This document shows, piece after piece, positions 1-7,781 of a stretch of 64,000 nucleotides of DNA. The notes beneath the pieces were generated by a model. That model saw only the letters and a program-made list of their open reading frames with translations, was not told the DNA's origin and did not search any database. The position numbers and the translations under genes are program-made. Origin of the DNA: an uncultured Coriobacteriales bacterium (GTDB lineage: Bacteria; Actinomycetota; Coriobacteriia; Coriobacteriales; QAMH01); NCBI GenBank assembly GCA_934646835.1, contig CAKUES010000002.1, forward strand, positions 1-64,000, given 5' to 3'. Within the stretch, counting starts at the first letter, position 1. The number at the start of each line of letters is the position of its first letter.

Positions 1-75
1 GACCTCATCGCACTGCTGCTCCCGTTCGTCCACTTCTTCATCTTCGCCGGCCCGCAGGCCCTCAAGAAGAACTAA
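1..75 (+). CDS. C-terminal end of a membrane protein (partial)
   Basis: The first 75 bases are an open frame ending in TAA at 73-75. They encode 24 residues: a hydrophobic run rich in Leu, Phe and Ile, then a short Lys-rich tail. This looks like a last transmembrane helix followed by a positively charged cytoplasmic end. The gene begins outside the window, so no function can be given. A strong hairpin terminator about 75 bases downstream supports this being a real gene end. Confidence 0.6.
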   Translation, partial: DLIALLLPFVHFFIFAGPQALKKN

Positions 76-149
76 GAGGTTCTCGAACGTGCAACAGAGC
101 TATGCGACTGGCTTGCTAGCCGTATAAGAGCTCGACAGCAATAGGTAAA

Positions 150-184
150 GAAACCCCTGGCTCCCTCAGGATGCCAGGGGTTTC
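150..184 (+). terminator. Rho-independent terminator
   Basis: GAAACCCCTGGC pairs with GCCAGGGGTTTC across an 11-base loop, followed by a T-rich tail (TTGTTT). It closes the gene ending at 75. Confidence 0.8.
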
Positions 185-560
185 TTGTTTCATTAGAGAC
201 TGTGTTCGTGTGACGGATATTCAAAGTAGCGTTACGACTGCTTCTGTAAAGGACGCTGCTGCAAATACAACCATTCCATCGTGTGCATTGTTCAGTATGG
301 ACAGTTACTGCCTTTGTTTTTCAATGCCTTTTTGCTGCATCAATTTCGTGCTCCGAATCAACGATTGAATAGAAATGAAAGCGCCCCTGGCATGTGTTCG
401 CATGCCAGGGGCGCTTTATGAATTGCAGAGCGCTTCGCAGTTGCCAAACCGCTGGTTGCATAGTTGGGCACCCAATGTGTACCAGTGACAAGTTGGATGC
501 TGGTTGCGTAGGGGAGGGATCCTATCCCTCCCCATAAAGCTTGCATCAATCAGCGCCTTG
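185..560. other. Gene-free gap with a strong hairpin
   Basis: No convincing gene lies here. At 378-417 a 17-bp stem (AAAGCGCCCCTGGCATG and its complement, 6-base loop) looks like a bidirectional terminator. At 471-496 there is a degenerate half copy of the family B repeat (core ACCAGTGACAA). It is followed at once by a family A palindrome (508-536). Confidence 0.6.
508..536. repeat. Family A extragenic palindrome, copy 1
   Basis: GGGGAGGGAT-CCT-ATCCCTCCCC. The CG pair next to the loop seen in other copies (GAC...GTC) is here an AT pair (GAT...ATC), so pairing is kept by a double change. See the family A finding for the other ten copies. Confidence 0.8.
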
Positions 561-1190
561 CTAAGCTTGGTTTGCCTGAGCTTCCTCTACCTGCTCGCGT
601 GGGACGATGTCGCCGCGTTTTACGAGCTCCTCGTAGGTGTAGCCTGTGTCGTTGATCTGACGCCAGAGCTGCTTGAAGATGTTCATCTTCTCTCCGGGCT
701 CGCCCTCAGATAGGCCGCGGTAGTGCTCCTTGATCATGATGGCGATCAAGGCAGCGGCTGCGGGGCGCAGCTTGTGGATGTCCTTTACGCGGACCTCGTA
801 GCAGGGGCCGCGGCCCATGAAATCCTTGAGACGCACGATGTGGACGTCGTTTTTGCTCGTGTCCTCGTTGCGGAAGTTAGCACGCCCGTTGCTGGGGGAG
901 CCGAACATCTGCCACAACATGCCCTGGAAGAAGTAGTGCTTGAAGATCACGTGGGTCTTGAGTGTGTAGGTCCACTTGTCCACGCGGACGTCCATTTCAA
1001 GCGCTTTGTGATCGGGCTTGATGCGGGCGATTTCTCCGCCCGTCCTGCCAAGGATATGGACCTTGTCGGTCTCCTTTTGGAAGTCGCCGGTGACGGTGGC
1101 GAACTTCTCGCCGTCCTCGTACCAGCACTCGAAGTCTTCGTGTCGTGCAATGCCGTCTACAGGGATGTAGACCTTTTTGGGCATAGCCAT
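561..1190 (-). CDS. Conserved-looking cytoplasmic protein, function unknown
   Basis: A 209-residue protein with no signal peptide or membrane segment. The start at 1190 is preceded, in its own direction, by GAGAGGGG. The first ~120 residues alternate short beta-type stretches and basic segments; the C-terminal half is helical and ends in a charged tail (PREQVEEAQANQA). The beta-rich N-terminal half faintly resembles tubby/LURP-one-like barrels, but this is not strong enough for a family call. The gene is convergent with the palindrome region and divergent from the SlyD-like gene at 1378. Confidence 0.75.
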   Translation of the reverse strand: MAMPKKVYIPVDGIARHEDFECWYEDGEKFATVTGDFQKETDKVHILGRTGGEIARIKPDHKALEMDVRVDKWTYTLKTHVIFKHYFFQGMLWQMFGSPSNGRANFRNEDTSKNDVHIVRLKDFMGRGPCYEVRVKDIHKLRPAAAALIAIMIKEHYRGLSEGEPGEKMNIFKQLWRQINDTGYTYEELVKRGDIVPREQVEEAQANQA

Positions 1191-1377
1191 ACAGGGCCCC
1201 TCTCGATGATTTTCCTCTTATCAGATTATATCGTAGAAAGTGGCTCTAAGCTGGGCGTTTGCCATTCCTTGCGTGTCGATGTGGCTACACTTTGGATATA
1301 TCAATTGAACTTTTGCCGAGGTACCTGTACCGTGTTGAGATACGAGTTCATCCGCTTTATCAGAGGGGGAATAAGGC

Positions 1378-1875
1378 ATGCAAATCGGTTCTACTGTTAC
1401 CCTGGCTTACAAGGGTACGCTCGATGACGGCACTATGTTTGGCTATGCAGACGCAGAGAAGCCCATGGTTTTCCAAACTGGCATGGAGCAGGCGATTGAG
1501 GGCTTCGAGAAGAAGATTCTCGAGCTTGAGAACGTTGGTGATAAGCTGAGCTTTACCGTCAACCAGTACGATGCCTATGGCGAATACCATGATGACTGGA
1601 CGGACACTATGCCTATCGAGGCCCTTGCCATCGACACCAAGGTTGGCAGCCGCGTTTGGCTGTGGGACGACGATGGCGGCAGGAAGCCTGTCACGGTCGT
1701 CGACATCACGGACAGTACCGTCACTTTCGACATGAACCATCCTCTGGCCGGCAAGGACCTCAACTTCGAGGTCGAGATTCTGGCTATCGAGGCCCCCGAG
1801 GAGGGCTTTGTTCCGGAGGCCCAGAAGCGCGCAGAACGCGAGCGCCTCACCGGCATGCTTTCCAACGGCCTGTAA
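1378..1875 (+). CDS. SlyD-like FKBP-type peptidyl-prolyl isomerase
   Basis: A 165-residue cytoplasmic protein that starts directly with the FKBP fold (IGSTVTLAYKGTLDDGTMF). The GMEQAIEGFEKKILEL segment is typical of the SlyD/FkpA branch, and an IF-like chaperone insert follows (about residues 65-120). FKBP proteins of this type speed cis/trans proline isomerisation and hold unfolded chains; SlyD also handles nickel. The His/Cys-rich nickel tail of E. coli SlyD is absent, so a metal role is not supported. RBS AGAGGGGGAA lies about 8 bases before ATG, and a terminator follows. A trigger-factor-like chaperone gene is nearby on the other strand. Confidence 0.85.
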   Translation: MQIGSTVTLAYKGTLDDGTMFGYADAEKPMVFQTGMEQAIEGFEKKILELENVGDKLSFTVNQYDAYGEYHDDWTDTMPIEALAIDTKVGSRVWLWDDDGGRKPVTVVDITDSTVTFDMNHPLAGKDLNFEVEILAIEAPEEGFVPEAQKRAERERLTGMLSNGL

Positions 1876-1896
1876 GGACTAATTAGGCTGTCGTAC

Positions 1897-1934
1897 ATCC
1901 CCCGTTTGCGGTTGCAAGCGGGGGATTTCTTTTT
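1897..1934 (+). terminator. Rho-independent terminator of the SlyD-like gene
   Basis: ATCCCCCGTTTGC pairs with GCAAGCGGGGGAT (one mismatch) around a GGTT loop, followed by TTTCTTTTTC. Confidence 0.85.
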
Positions 1935-1982
1935 CTGCAGCGGATGGGGGAGGGTCAATCTAATGCGATGTTTCCCAAGCTG

Positions 1983-2012
1983 CGTAGGGGAGGGACCCTG
2001 TCCCTCCCCATA
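1983..2012. repeat. Family A extragenic palindrome, copy 2
   Basis: CGTAGGGGAGGGAC-CCT-GTCCCTCCCC. It lies in the gap between the SlyD-like gene and the convergent trigger-factor-like gene. Confidence 0.85.
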
Positions 2013-2140
2013 GACCTCACAGCTATAAGCGATTTCCTTGCTTATTGGCGTTCTGGTGATCTTGTGTGGACGCTTGGTTGCATCGCTATAGGTGTCAATT
2101 TCGCTGTCAATCTACAAATTTCAATAAATGTTTCAGCATA

Positions 2141-2184
2141 AAAAACGACCCCTCCGCCTATTTGGTCGGGGAGGGGTCGTTTTA
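2141..2184 (-). terminator. Terminator of the trigger-factor-like gene
   Basis: AAAACGACCCCTCC pairs with GGGAGGGGTCGTTTT. Read on the minus strand the stem is followed by a run of T, so it serves the gene that ends at 2206. Confidence 0.8.
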
Positions 2185-2205
2185 AGAAGCCGGTTGAGGC
2201 GGCGC

Positions 2206-2997
2206 TTACATGCCAAAGGCCTCCGGGTGCTGCATTGCCGCGGTCTCGACAACAGCGGAGACGTCGCCGTAGCGAACGTAGTCGACGTTGGGGTCGTCCG
2301 TGCGCTTGACCATGGCGTTGTCCATGACGTACTTGAGGGCCTTGGTCTTGAGCGCGTACTGCTCCATGCCTGCCAAGCGGCCGTCTGCCTCGATCTGGCG
2401 GCGCTTGTAGGCCTTTTCCTCGATGGAGTCTCCGGGGATGATCGCGTAGAAGTCCTCTGCCTCGAGGGTGAAGTTCTCGTGGTCGACGACTGCCTGCAGT
2501 GCGGAGTCCTCGCGCAGGGACTGGATGGCGCGGGTGTCGATGTCCTTGAGGAGCTGCTCGACCGTCATGCCGTTGTTCTTGCAGTAGTCCTCAGCGGTGA
2601 TGCCGCTACGGCGGAAGGCGTCGTCGATGCGCATGCGAGCTGCGTAGATGGACTCGTCAACGAGCTGCTCGGGGAGCTCTTCCACCAGACGCTCTGCCAA
2701 GACGGCGCAGATGGCGTCCTGGTCGGACAGCTGCTGTGCCTCGCGGTTGTCCTTGTACATGTTGTAGCGGATGAAGACGAGCAGGTCGTCAACTGTCTTG
2801 AGGGCGTCCTTCTCGTCCTCGCGTGCGTGAGACTTCACAAACTGGTCTGTCAGCTTGGCCTTCTCACCCTCCTTGCACCAGTTGTTCTCCATCCAGCGAA
2901 GTGCCTGTGCTCGAACCTCAGACTCGGGGATCTTGACTTCCTTGGCCACCGCGTAAACAGGCTCGTAGGAAGTCAGGGTGAACTTGAAATTGGACAT
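2206..2997 (-). CDS. Trigger-factor-like chaperone lacking an isomerase domain
   Basis: A 263-residue protein. The second half (ITAEDYCKNNGMTVEQLLKDI, then the helix with REDSALQAVVDHENF) matches the helical SurA-like C-terminal arms of trigger factor, the ribosome-associated chaperone. The ribosome-docking GFRxGK signature and an FKBP domain are not visible, and typical trigger factors have about 430-450 residues. It is therefore a reduced relative, probably a soluble holdase. ATG at 2997 is preferred over an upstream in-frame start at 3027 because AGAGGGAAG lies just before it. It is divergent from the molybdoenzyme operon, so a role in folding that enzyme is possible but unproven. Confidence 0.65.
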   Translation of the reverse strand: MSNFKFTLTSYEPVYAVAKEVKIPESEVRAQALRWMENNWCKEGEKAKLTDQFVKSHAREDEKDALKTVDDLLVFIRYNMYKDNREAQQLSDQDAICAVLAERLVEELPEQLVDESIYAARMRIDDAFRRSGITAEDYCKNNGMTVEQLLKDIDTRAIQSLREDSALQAVVDHENFTLEAEDFYAIIPGDSIEEKAYKRRQIEADGRLAGMEQYALKTKALKYVMDNAMVKRTDDPNVDYVRYGDVSAVVETAAMQHPEAFGM

Positions 2998-3527
2998 AAT
3001 CACTTCCCTCTTTAGGTGATATTGCATCGCGTTTCATTATACCGTTAGTTGATGATAGACAACCCTGTATGGCAGCTCTTACAGAATTGATTTCGAGCGC
3101 TAATACTCCCAAAAAATCCGAAAGTCAATAATTGAAAATTTGCCAAATAACACCAGTCGGGATGAAACATTCCCAAAGGTCAGAGTTATTCTTTAGGTAG
3201 ATAGAAGAACGGCCAAAATTGTCCGCCAAACGGCATTGTGAGGGTCTAAGATGGACACGTTGGATTTCGAATGCAGTCGTTGCCCCAGACACCTTCGACC
3301 AAGTGAGAAGTCCGATGCGTCAATTTCAGTAGGTGAAAGGTAAGTACCCAGCGGGGAAGGCTTTTACTGGAATTAGAGAGACTCTGCAAGGTCTTTCAAA
3401 GCCAGCAACATCGGTAGAAGCTTCATAATGAAGAGTATGAAGCTTGAAGAGCTACGGGTGTTCGAAGCCGGAACTGAATAAGTGCGAAGCCTTTCTCCAA
3501 AGAATTGAAGAGGAAAGGAAGTTCAAC
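2998..3527. promoter_or_regulatory. Divergent control region / long leader of the molybdoenzyme operon
   Basis: About 530 bases without a gene lie between the divergent trigger-factor-like gene and the molybdoenzyme gene. A hairpin at 3418-3445 (AAGCTTCAT, 10-base loop, ATGAAGCTT) sits about 80 bases before the start codon. No confident -35/-10 pair or known riboswitch, including the molybdenum-cofactor motif, could be recognised. The length fits a structured leader or several regulator sites. Confidence 0.4.
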
Positions 3528-5852
3528 ATGGCTTATGGAAAGCAGTGGCGTACCGAGCTTGAAGACGGTACCGTCGTCACTCGCAGCAACACCTGGTCTC
3601 CCCCGGGATCCCATCCCGTCGGATACGGTGTTAAGGTTGTCACCAAGGATGGCGAGCTCATCCGCATCGAGGGCGATGACGACAACCCCATCACCACCGG
3701 TCGCGTTAACGCTATGAACCTCGCAATGCGTGAGTACACTTACGCAAAGGACCGCGTCATCTACCCGATGAAGCGCGCCTACGAGGATCGCGGCAAGAAC
3801 AAGTGGGAGCGCATCTCTTGGGCACAGGCTCTCGATGAGATCTGCGACAAGGTTCGCTACTACCAGGAGACTTACGGCCCCGAGTCCATCGTTTGCTTCG
3901 GTGGTACCGGTCGTGAGGCTTGCATCTACTACTATGCACTGACCTTCTCCGTTCTGCAGTCCCCGAACTGCTGCTACACCCAGTCCGGCTGGTCCTGCTA
4001 TGGTCCTCGTTGCTCCATTGCAGACTACGTCCTGGGTGCTGGCTACCCTGAGCTGGACTACGCAGGTCACCTGCCCGGCTCTTACCATGATCCCCGCTAC
4101 ACCCTCTCCAAGTGGGTTGTTGTTTGGGGTAAGGAGCCTCTGCCCTCCAACGGCGACGGTTTCTTCGGCCACTGCCTCGTCGATATGATGAAGCTTGGCA
4201 CTCACCTGATCTCCGTTGACCCCCGTATCACCTGGGTTGGTTCCCGCAACGGTAACATCAACCTCCAGGTTCGTCCTCAGACCGACACCGCTCTGGCTCT
4301 CGGCATCATGAACCTGATGTTCGAGAACGACGAGTACGATCACGAGTTCGCTGAGACTTGGATCTACGGTCTGGACGAGATGAAGGAGCGCGCAGCCGAG
4401 TATCCCGTCGACAAGGTCGCCGAGATCACCACTGTCCCCGCTGAGGACATCAAGCGTGCAGCTCACATCATCGGTACCGAGCGTCCCATCGGTTGGGCAT
4501 GGGGTCTGGCATTCGACCAGAACAAGAACGGCGTCCAGCTGTCCCAGGCATTCATCATCCTGGCTGCTCTGGCCGGTTCTATCGACCGCCCCGGTGGTCT
4601 GACCCTGGGTCCCCCGTCTGCACTGCTTGGCAAGTGGCGTATGGAGCAGCGTGGCGCTATGACCGACGAGGTTTGGTCCAAGCGTATCGGCGCTGAGGAG
4701 TGGCCCGGCCTCTCCACTGGTATGTCCACCACCCAGCCTGACGAGACCCTGAACACCATGGAGACTCACCAGCCCTACCAGCTGCGTTTCGCATGGTTCA
4801 ACTCCTCCAACTTCCTGGCACCGACCTGCTCTGCACAGCCCAAGCGTTGGCATGACGCTCTGTGCGAGTCCATCGAGTGCTGCGTTGTCCAGGACATCAT
4901 GCAGACTCCTACCTCCATGGCTGTCGGCGACTACTTCCTGCCGATCTCCACGTGGGCTGAGCACAACGGCATCGTTCTGACTCACTACGGCCGCAACACC
5001 GTGTTCATGGGCCCCATGAACAAGGCACTGACCGTCGGCGAGGCTAAGTCCGATATCGAGATCTGCCTGATGTTCGGCGCTCGCCTGAACCCCGAGTGGT
5101 GGCCTTGGTACAAGGACACGGGCAAGGGTAACGAGCCCGACCTGGATCAGCTCGCAGAGGCTGTTGACAAGTTCTTCTCCGACCAGCTCAAGGAGCTCGG
5201 TTTCGACTGGAAGTCCTTCCAGGAGCTCGGCCTGTACCAGCCTGGTGCACATGGCTTCGAGTATGAGAAGTACGAGAAGGGCATGCTCCGCTTCGACGGT
5301 GAGCCTGGCTTCAACACCATTACTGGTCAGATCGAGGCCTACTCCATCCTGTACGAATCCTGGGGCGAGGATCCGCTGCCTTACTACTACGAGCCGGACT
5401 GGTCTCCCGTCCGTCACGCAGGCACCGGTATTGCAGAGCAGTATCCGCTGATCTCCACCTCCGGTTCCCGTCGTTACTCCTCCTTCCACTCCGAGAATCG
5501 TCAGGTGCCTTCTCTGCGCCAGATCGATCCGTGGCCGTGGGTCCAGATCAACCCCGAGACTGCTGCCAAGTACGGCATCACCGAGGGCGACTGGTGCGAG
5601 GTCTACAACATGTTCGGCGAGGGCCGCTTCAAGGCAGAGATCACTCCTGTCCTGAAGGATGGCATCATCAACTGCGCTCATGGTTGGTGGTTCCCTGAGC
5701 AGGACGGCGAGGAGCCCAACCTGTTCGGTGTCTTCAAGTCCAACTTCAACCAGCTTGTCCCCCATCAGGGCATCGGTAAGCTCGGCTTTGGCGCTCCCTA
5801 CAAGGGCGTTATGGTTAACATCCGCCGCGTCCGTGGCCTGAACGCCGACTAA
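3528..5852 (+). CDS. DMSO-reductase-family molybdopterin enzyme, catalytic subunit without an Fe-S cluster site
   Basis: A 774-residue cytoplasmic protein with no Tat signal. It has the full molybdo-bis-MGD fold: the entry segment WERISWAQALDEI, YGPESIVCFGGTGRE, SGWSCYGPR, a molybdopterin-binding middle domain, and a C-terminal barrel with the STSGSRRYSSFHSENRQ segment. Family members usually hold a [4Fe-4S] cluster near the N terminus with four cysteines. Here the matching positions appear to be Asn21, Tyr33, Asn61 and Asn64. The molybdenum ligand is probably Cys157 or Ser156; I cannot decide which. The substrate is unknown; relatives act on catechols, sulfoxides and similar compounds. ATG follows AGGAAAGGAAG. 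Codon use (CGT, GGT, GCT) suggests high expression. Confidence 0.9.
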   Translation: MAYGKQWRTELEDGTVVTRSNTWSPPGSHPVGYGVKVVTKDGELIRIEGDDDNPITTGRVNAMNLAMREYTYAKDRVIYPMKRAYEDRGKNKWERISWAQALDEICDKVRYYQETYGPESIVCFGGTGREACIYYYALTFSVLQSPNCCYTQSGWSCYGPRCSIADYVLGAGYPELDYAGHLPGSYHDPRYTLSKWVVVWGKEPLPSNGDGFFGHCLVDMMKLGTHLISVDPRITWVGSRNGNINLQVRPQTDTALALGIMNLMFENDEYDHEFAETWIYGLDEMKERAAEYPVDKVAEITTVPAEDIKRAAHIIGTERPIGWAWGLAFDQNKNGVQLSQAFIILAALAGSIDRPGGLTLGPPSALLGKWRMEQRGAMTDEVWSKRIGAEEWPGLSTGMSTTQPDETLNTMETHQPYQLRFAWFNSSNFLAPTCSAQPKRWHDALCESIECCVVQDIMQTPTSMAVGDYFLPISTWAEHNGIVLTHYGRNTVFMGPMNKALTVGEAKSDIEICLMFGARLNPEWWPWYKDTGKGNEPDLDQLAEAVDKFFSDQLKELGFDWKSFQELGLYQPGAHGFEYEKYEKGMLRFDGEPGFNTITGQIEAYSILYESWGEDPLPYYYEPDWSPVRHAGTGIAEQYPLISTSGSRRYSSFHSENRQVPSLRQIDPWPWVQINPETAAKYGITEGDWCEVYNMFGEGRFKAEITPVLKDGIINCAHGWWFPEQDGEEPNLFGVFKSNFNQLVPHQGIGKLGFGAPYKGVMVNIRRVRGLNAD

Positions 5853-5868
5853 AGAAAGGAGTAATGTA

Positions 5869-6222
5869 ATGACTAAGTACGCTCTTCTGTGCGATTACAC
5901 TTACTTCTCCGGTAACCATGCCGCTGAGATCGCCTGCAAGGAGGAGATGTCTCTTCCTATCGACCAGTGGGGTATCAAGGAAGTCGAAGTCGGCCCCTTC
6001 AAGAAGGGTGAGGGCAACGACGGCGATGCTTGGGAGTGGAGCTACATCCCCGTTCCCACCAGCATCTTCTCCGAGTGGTACGGCACTGACGGCAAGAAGG
6101 CCGGTCAGCGTCCTCTGGCCGTTCAGGTCGAGGAGTCTGCTTCTCTGTACTACGGCACCGTCGAGGAGATGGTTGCCAAGATGGCAGAGTTCGATCGTCC
6201 GATGGTTCTCTGGCAGCTGTAA
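5869..6222 (+). CDS. Degenerate ferredoxin-like subunit of the molybdoenzyme, Fe-S ligands lost
   Basis: A 117-residue protein 16 bases after the catalytic subunit, with RBS AAAGGAG. It aligns by eye with short DmsB/HybA-type iron-sulfur subunits that start MTKYxLLxDYxYCTGCHxCExAC. Here the stretch reads DYTYFSGNHAAEIACK: three of the four cysteines are gone and only Cys23 remains. The second cluster loop, normally CxxC with further Cys, is replaced by TSIFSEWYGTDGKKAGQ with no cysteine. The fold-defining parts (PIDQWGIK, WSYIPVPT, YYGTVEEMVAKM) are kept. It is probably a structural partner that cannot relay electrons. The loss matches the missing cluster in the large subunit. Confidence 0.75.
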   Translation: MTKYALLCDYTYFSGNHAAEIACKEEMSLPIDQWGIKEVEVGPFKKGEGNDGDAWEWSYIPVPTSIFSEWYGTDGKKAGQRPLAVQVEESASLYYGTVEEMVAKMAEFDRPMVLWQL

Positions 6223-6303
6223 GCAGTAGCTAGTTTTCCGTTAAATTGGTAGGTGGCCGCCTTCGCAACGGCCACCTACCCATCCTTGAGTAAGGGAGGA
6301 CTT

Positions 6304-6579
6304 ATGACTCGCGATGAAATCATGGATATGGAAGCAAAGGATATCGCTGCGCTTCTGAACGCCGAGGTTGAGAAGGGTGCCGACAAGGCAGCCGCTCTCG
6401 AGGCACTCGGTCTGACCCAGGCTGACATCATGAAGGCTCAGGTCTTCTTCGTTAAGGGTAAGTTCATGGCTCGTGCTTGGGCTGGTTACACCTCCACCAA
6501 GCGTTCTGGTAACGAGCTGGGCGACTCCCATCATGGTGTCGGTGGCTCCGACCCCAACGCTGGCTACGCTGGCGTGTAG
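6304..6579 (+). CDS. Small third protein of the molybdoenzyme operon, unknown function
   Basis: A 91-residue protein that I do not recognise. ATG at 6304 is chosen because AAGGGAGGA lies directly before it; an in-frame start at 6253 lacks a comparable site. Residues 1-45 look helical and acidic (MTRDEIMDMEAKDIAALL). The C terminus is Gly/His-rich and unusual (GDSHHGVGGSDPNAGYAGV). It lies 81 bases after the ferredoxin-like gene and just before the operon terminator, with the same codon style. It could be a third subunit or a dedicated assembly factor; no sequence feature decides between these. Confidence 0.75.
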   Translation: MTRDEIMDMEAKDIAALLNAEVEKGADKAAALEALGLTQADIMKAQVFFVKGKFMARAWAGYTSTKRSGNELGDSHHGVGGSDPNAGYAGV

Positions 6580-6600
6580 ATTCCATATCTACGAATTTGA

Positions 6601-6638
6601 AAAAGGGCTCGAGACAGATTCTCGGGCCCTTTTTTTAC
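6601..6638 (+). terminator. Terminator of the molybdoenzyme operon
   Basis: AAAGGGC-T-CGAG pairs with CTCG-G-GCCCTTT, then seven T. It closes the three-gene unit. Confidence 0.85.
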
Positions 6639-6714
6639 CTAGCTATCTTCGCAAGGGCAAAGACTGCCCAGGGAAACGCACATTAAGGCGAGCTGTATAG
6701 GGGACAGGTTTACC

Positions 6715-6893
6715 TCCTGCGCAACCGGCGGTTTTGCCAATCTGATGTAGCGGGCATTTGTTAAATCAGTGTTTATCTAGGGAAACACTGATTAATGCAC
6801 GGTTTATGGGGAGGGACAGGGTCCCTCCCCTACGTAACCAGCGGTTTTACCAATCGCACGTAGTGGGCATTTGCTTTGATCAGCATTTCCCTA
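6715..6893. repeat. Extended family A element with side hairpin, copy 3
   Basis: A perfect hairpin (AATCAGTGTTT at 6764-6774 with AAACACTGATT at 6783-6793) is followed by ATTAATGC and the core palindrome at 6805-6834. After that comes a conserved right end (CAGCGGTTTTACCAATCGCA, then AGTGGGCATTTGC). A second, coreless copy of this right end lies upstream at about 6717-6760. Similar extended copies occur at about 7430-7545 and 30415-30515. Nothing else is seen between 6640 and 6994. Confidence 0.75.
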
Positions 6894-6994
6894 GATATGA
6901 CTCGTGTTTGCGGTCCGTTGCTTTTGCGAAGTGCTAATCGCTTATAATCAGCAATTAGTGTTTGGTACATATCTCTTAGAGGGGGAATATAGAT

Positions 6995-7354
6995 ATGATC
7001 GCTAAAGAAGAAGTCAAGGCAGAGGAAGAAGCCATCCTCAAGGAGGTCGAGGAGCTCGGCCGCCTGACCAAGGAGCAGGAGGACGTCCTCTACACTATCG
7101 CCCTCCGTCAGGACGAGCTTGGTCGTCAGCCAACCAACATGATGGAGTGCAAGCTCAAGGAGAACGAGGCCTATCAGGCACTCATCGAGCGTGAGTATCT
7201 CACTTACGAGGTCTTCTCCAACGCCATCAACCCTGATCACAACATCGTTTCTCTGTATGTGACGCTCAAGGGCATGCGCTACTGCATCGTTTTCGCCGAT
7301 GAGCTCTCTGCCCAGCGCAACGTCGATCCTGCAGGCGTGCGTCGCGACCAGTAA
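6995..7354 (+). CDS. Small acidic protein of unknown function
   Basis: A 119-residue cytoplasmic protein with a good RBS (AGAGGGGGAA). The first ~45 residues are a charged helix, likely a short coiled coil (EEEAILKEVEELGRLTKEQ). The rest is mixed alpha/beta (LTYEVFSNAINPDHNIVSLYVTL). I recognise no family. A weak hairpin follows at 7377-7403. It stands alone between two family A elements, so its link to the operon at 7.8 kb is uncertain. Confidence 0.7.
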   Translation: MIAKEEVKAEEEAILKEVEELGRLTKEQEDVLYTIALRQDELGRQPTNMMECKLKENEAYQALIEREYLTYEVFSNAINPDHNIVSLYVTLKGMRYCIVFADELSAQRNVDPAGVRRDQ

Positions 7355-7376
7355 CTCTCACTGCGCATATCTTCCT

Positions 7377-7403
7377 GAAGCCCGCTGCTTGCCAGTGGGC
7401 TTC
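7377..7403 (+). terminator. Weak terminator-like hairpin
   Basis: GAAGCCC pairs with GGGCTTC across a 13-base loop; the T-run after it is poor (GTTGT). Confidence 0.4.
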
Positions 7404-7429
7404 GTTGTACATGGGAGCATAAGGGCATC

Positions 7430-7545
7430 AGGGAATACACTGATTAATGCGAGGTGTATGGGGAAGGACAGGGTCCTTCCCCTACGTAAGCACCGTTTAT
7501 GCCAATGGCGCGCAGCGGGCATCTGCCTTAATCTGCAAAGCTCTT
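7430..7545. repeat. Extended family A element, copy 4
   Basis: ACTGATTAATGCGAGGTGTA, then the core GGGGAAGGAC-AGG-GTCCTTCCCC (7459-7481), then a right end (GCCAATGGCGC, AGCGGGCATCTGC) like that of copy 3. The AAGG/CCTT change in the stem is matched on both sides. Confidence 0.75.
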
Positions 7546-7564
7546 GACTTGCAATGATTTGGTA

Positions 7565-7648
7565 CGGGCAACACTTCAGTCAGACTGTTTTGTTGACTAA
7601 GCTACGACTGGCATAGTCAACAAAACAGTCTGACTGAAGTGTTGCCCG
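7565..7648. repeat. Family D element: perfect 35-bp inverted repeat, copy 1
   Basis: Arms of 35 bases (7565-7599 and 7614-7648) are exact reverse complements around a 14-base loop. The arms contain AACACTTCAGTCAGACTG and TTTTGTTGAC. The element lies about 130 bases before the radical SAM gene, and a second copy lies inside the same operon at 15421. The remaining bases of the 7355-7781 gap hold no gene. Confidence 0.9.
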
Positions 7649-7781
7649 CGGCACTATCTAAGGATTGAGTGCCTGCTACTTGCTTCAACTTGGCTACTAA
7701 GCAAACTGCGTCGCAGGGCTTTGGTATGCTAGTAAGCAGAGGATAGGAAATAATCGTTTCGATTGAAAGCGATAGCGATAC

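Noticed and set aside
171..368. Small open frame of 65 codons after the first terminator
   Set aside because: It begins inside the terminator stem, has no RBS and no conserved-looking composition.
3423..5765. A ~780-codon minus-strand open stretch opposite the molybdoenzyme
   Set aside because: Val/Leu/Gly/Asp-rich shadow of a gene with strongly biased codons; no domain.
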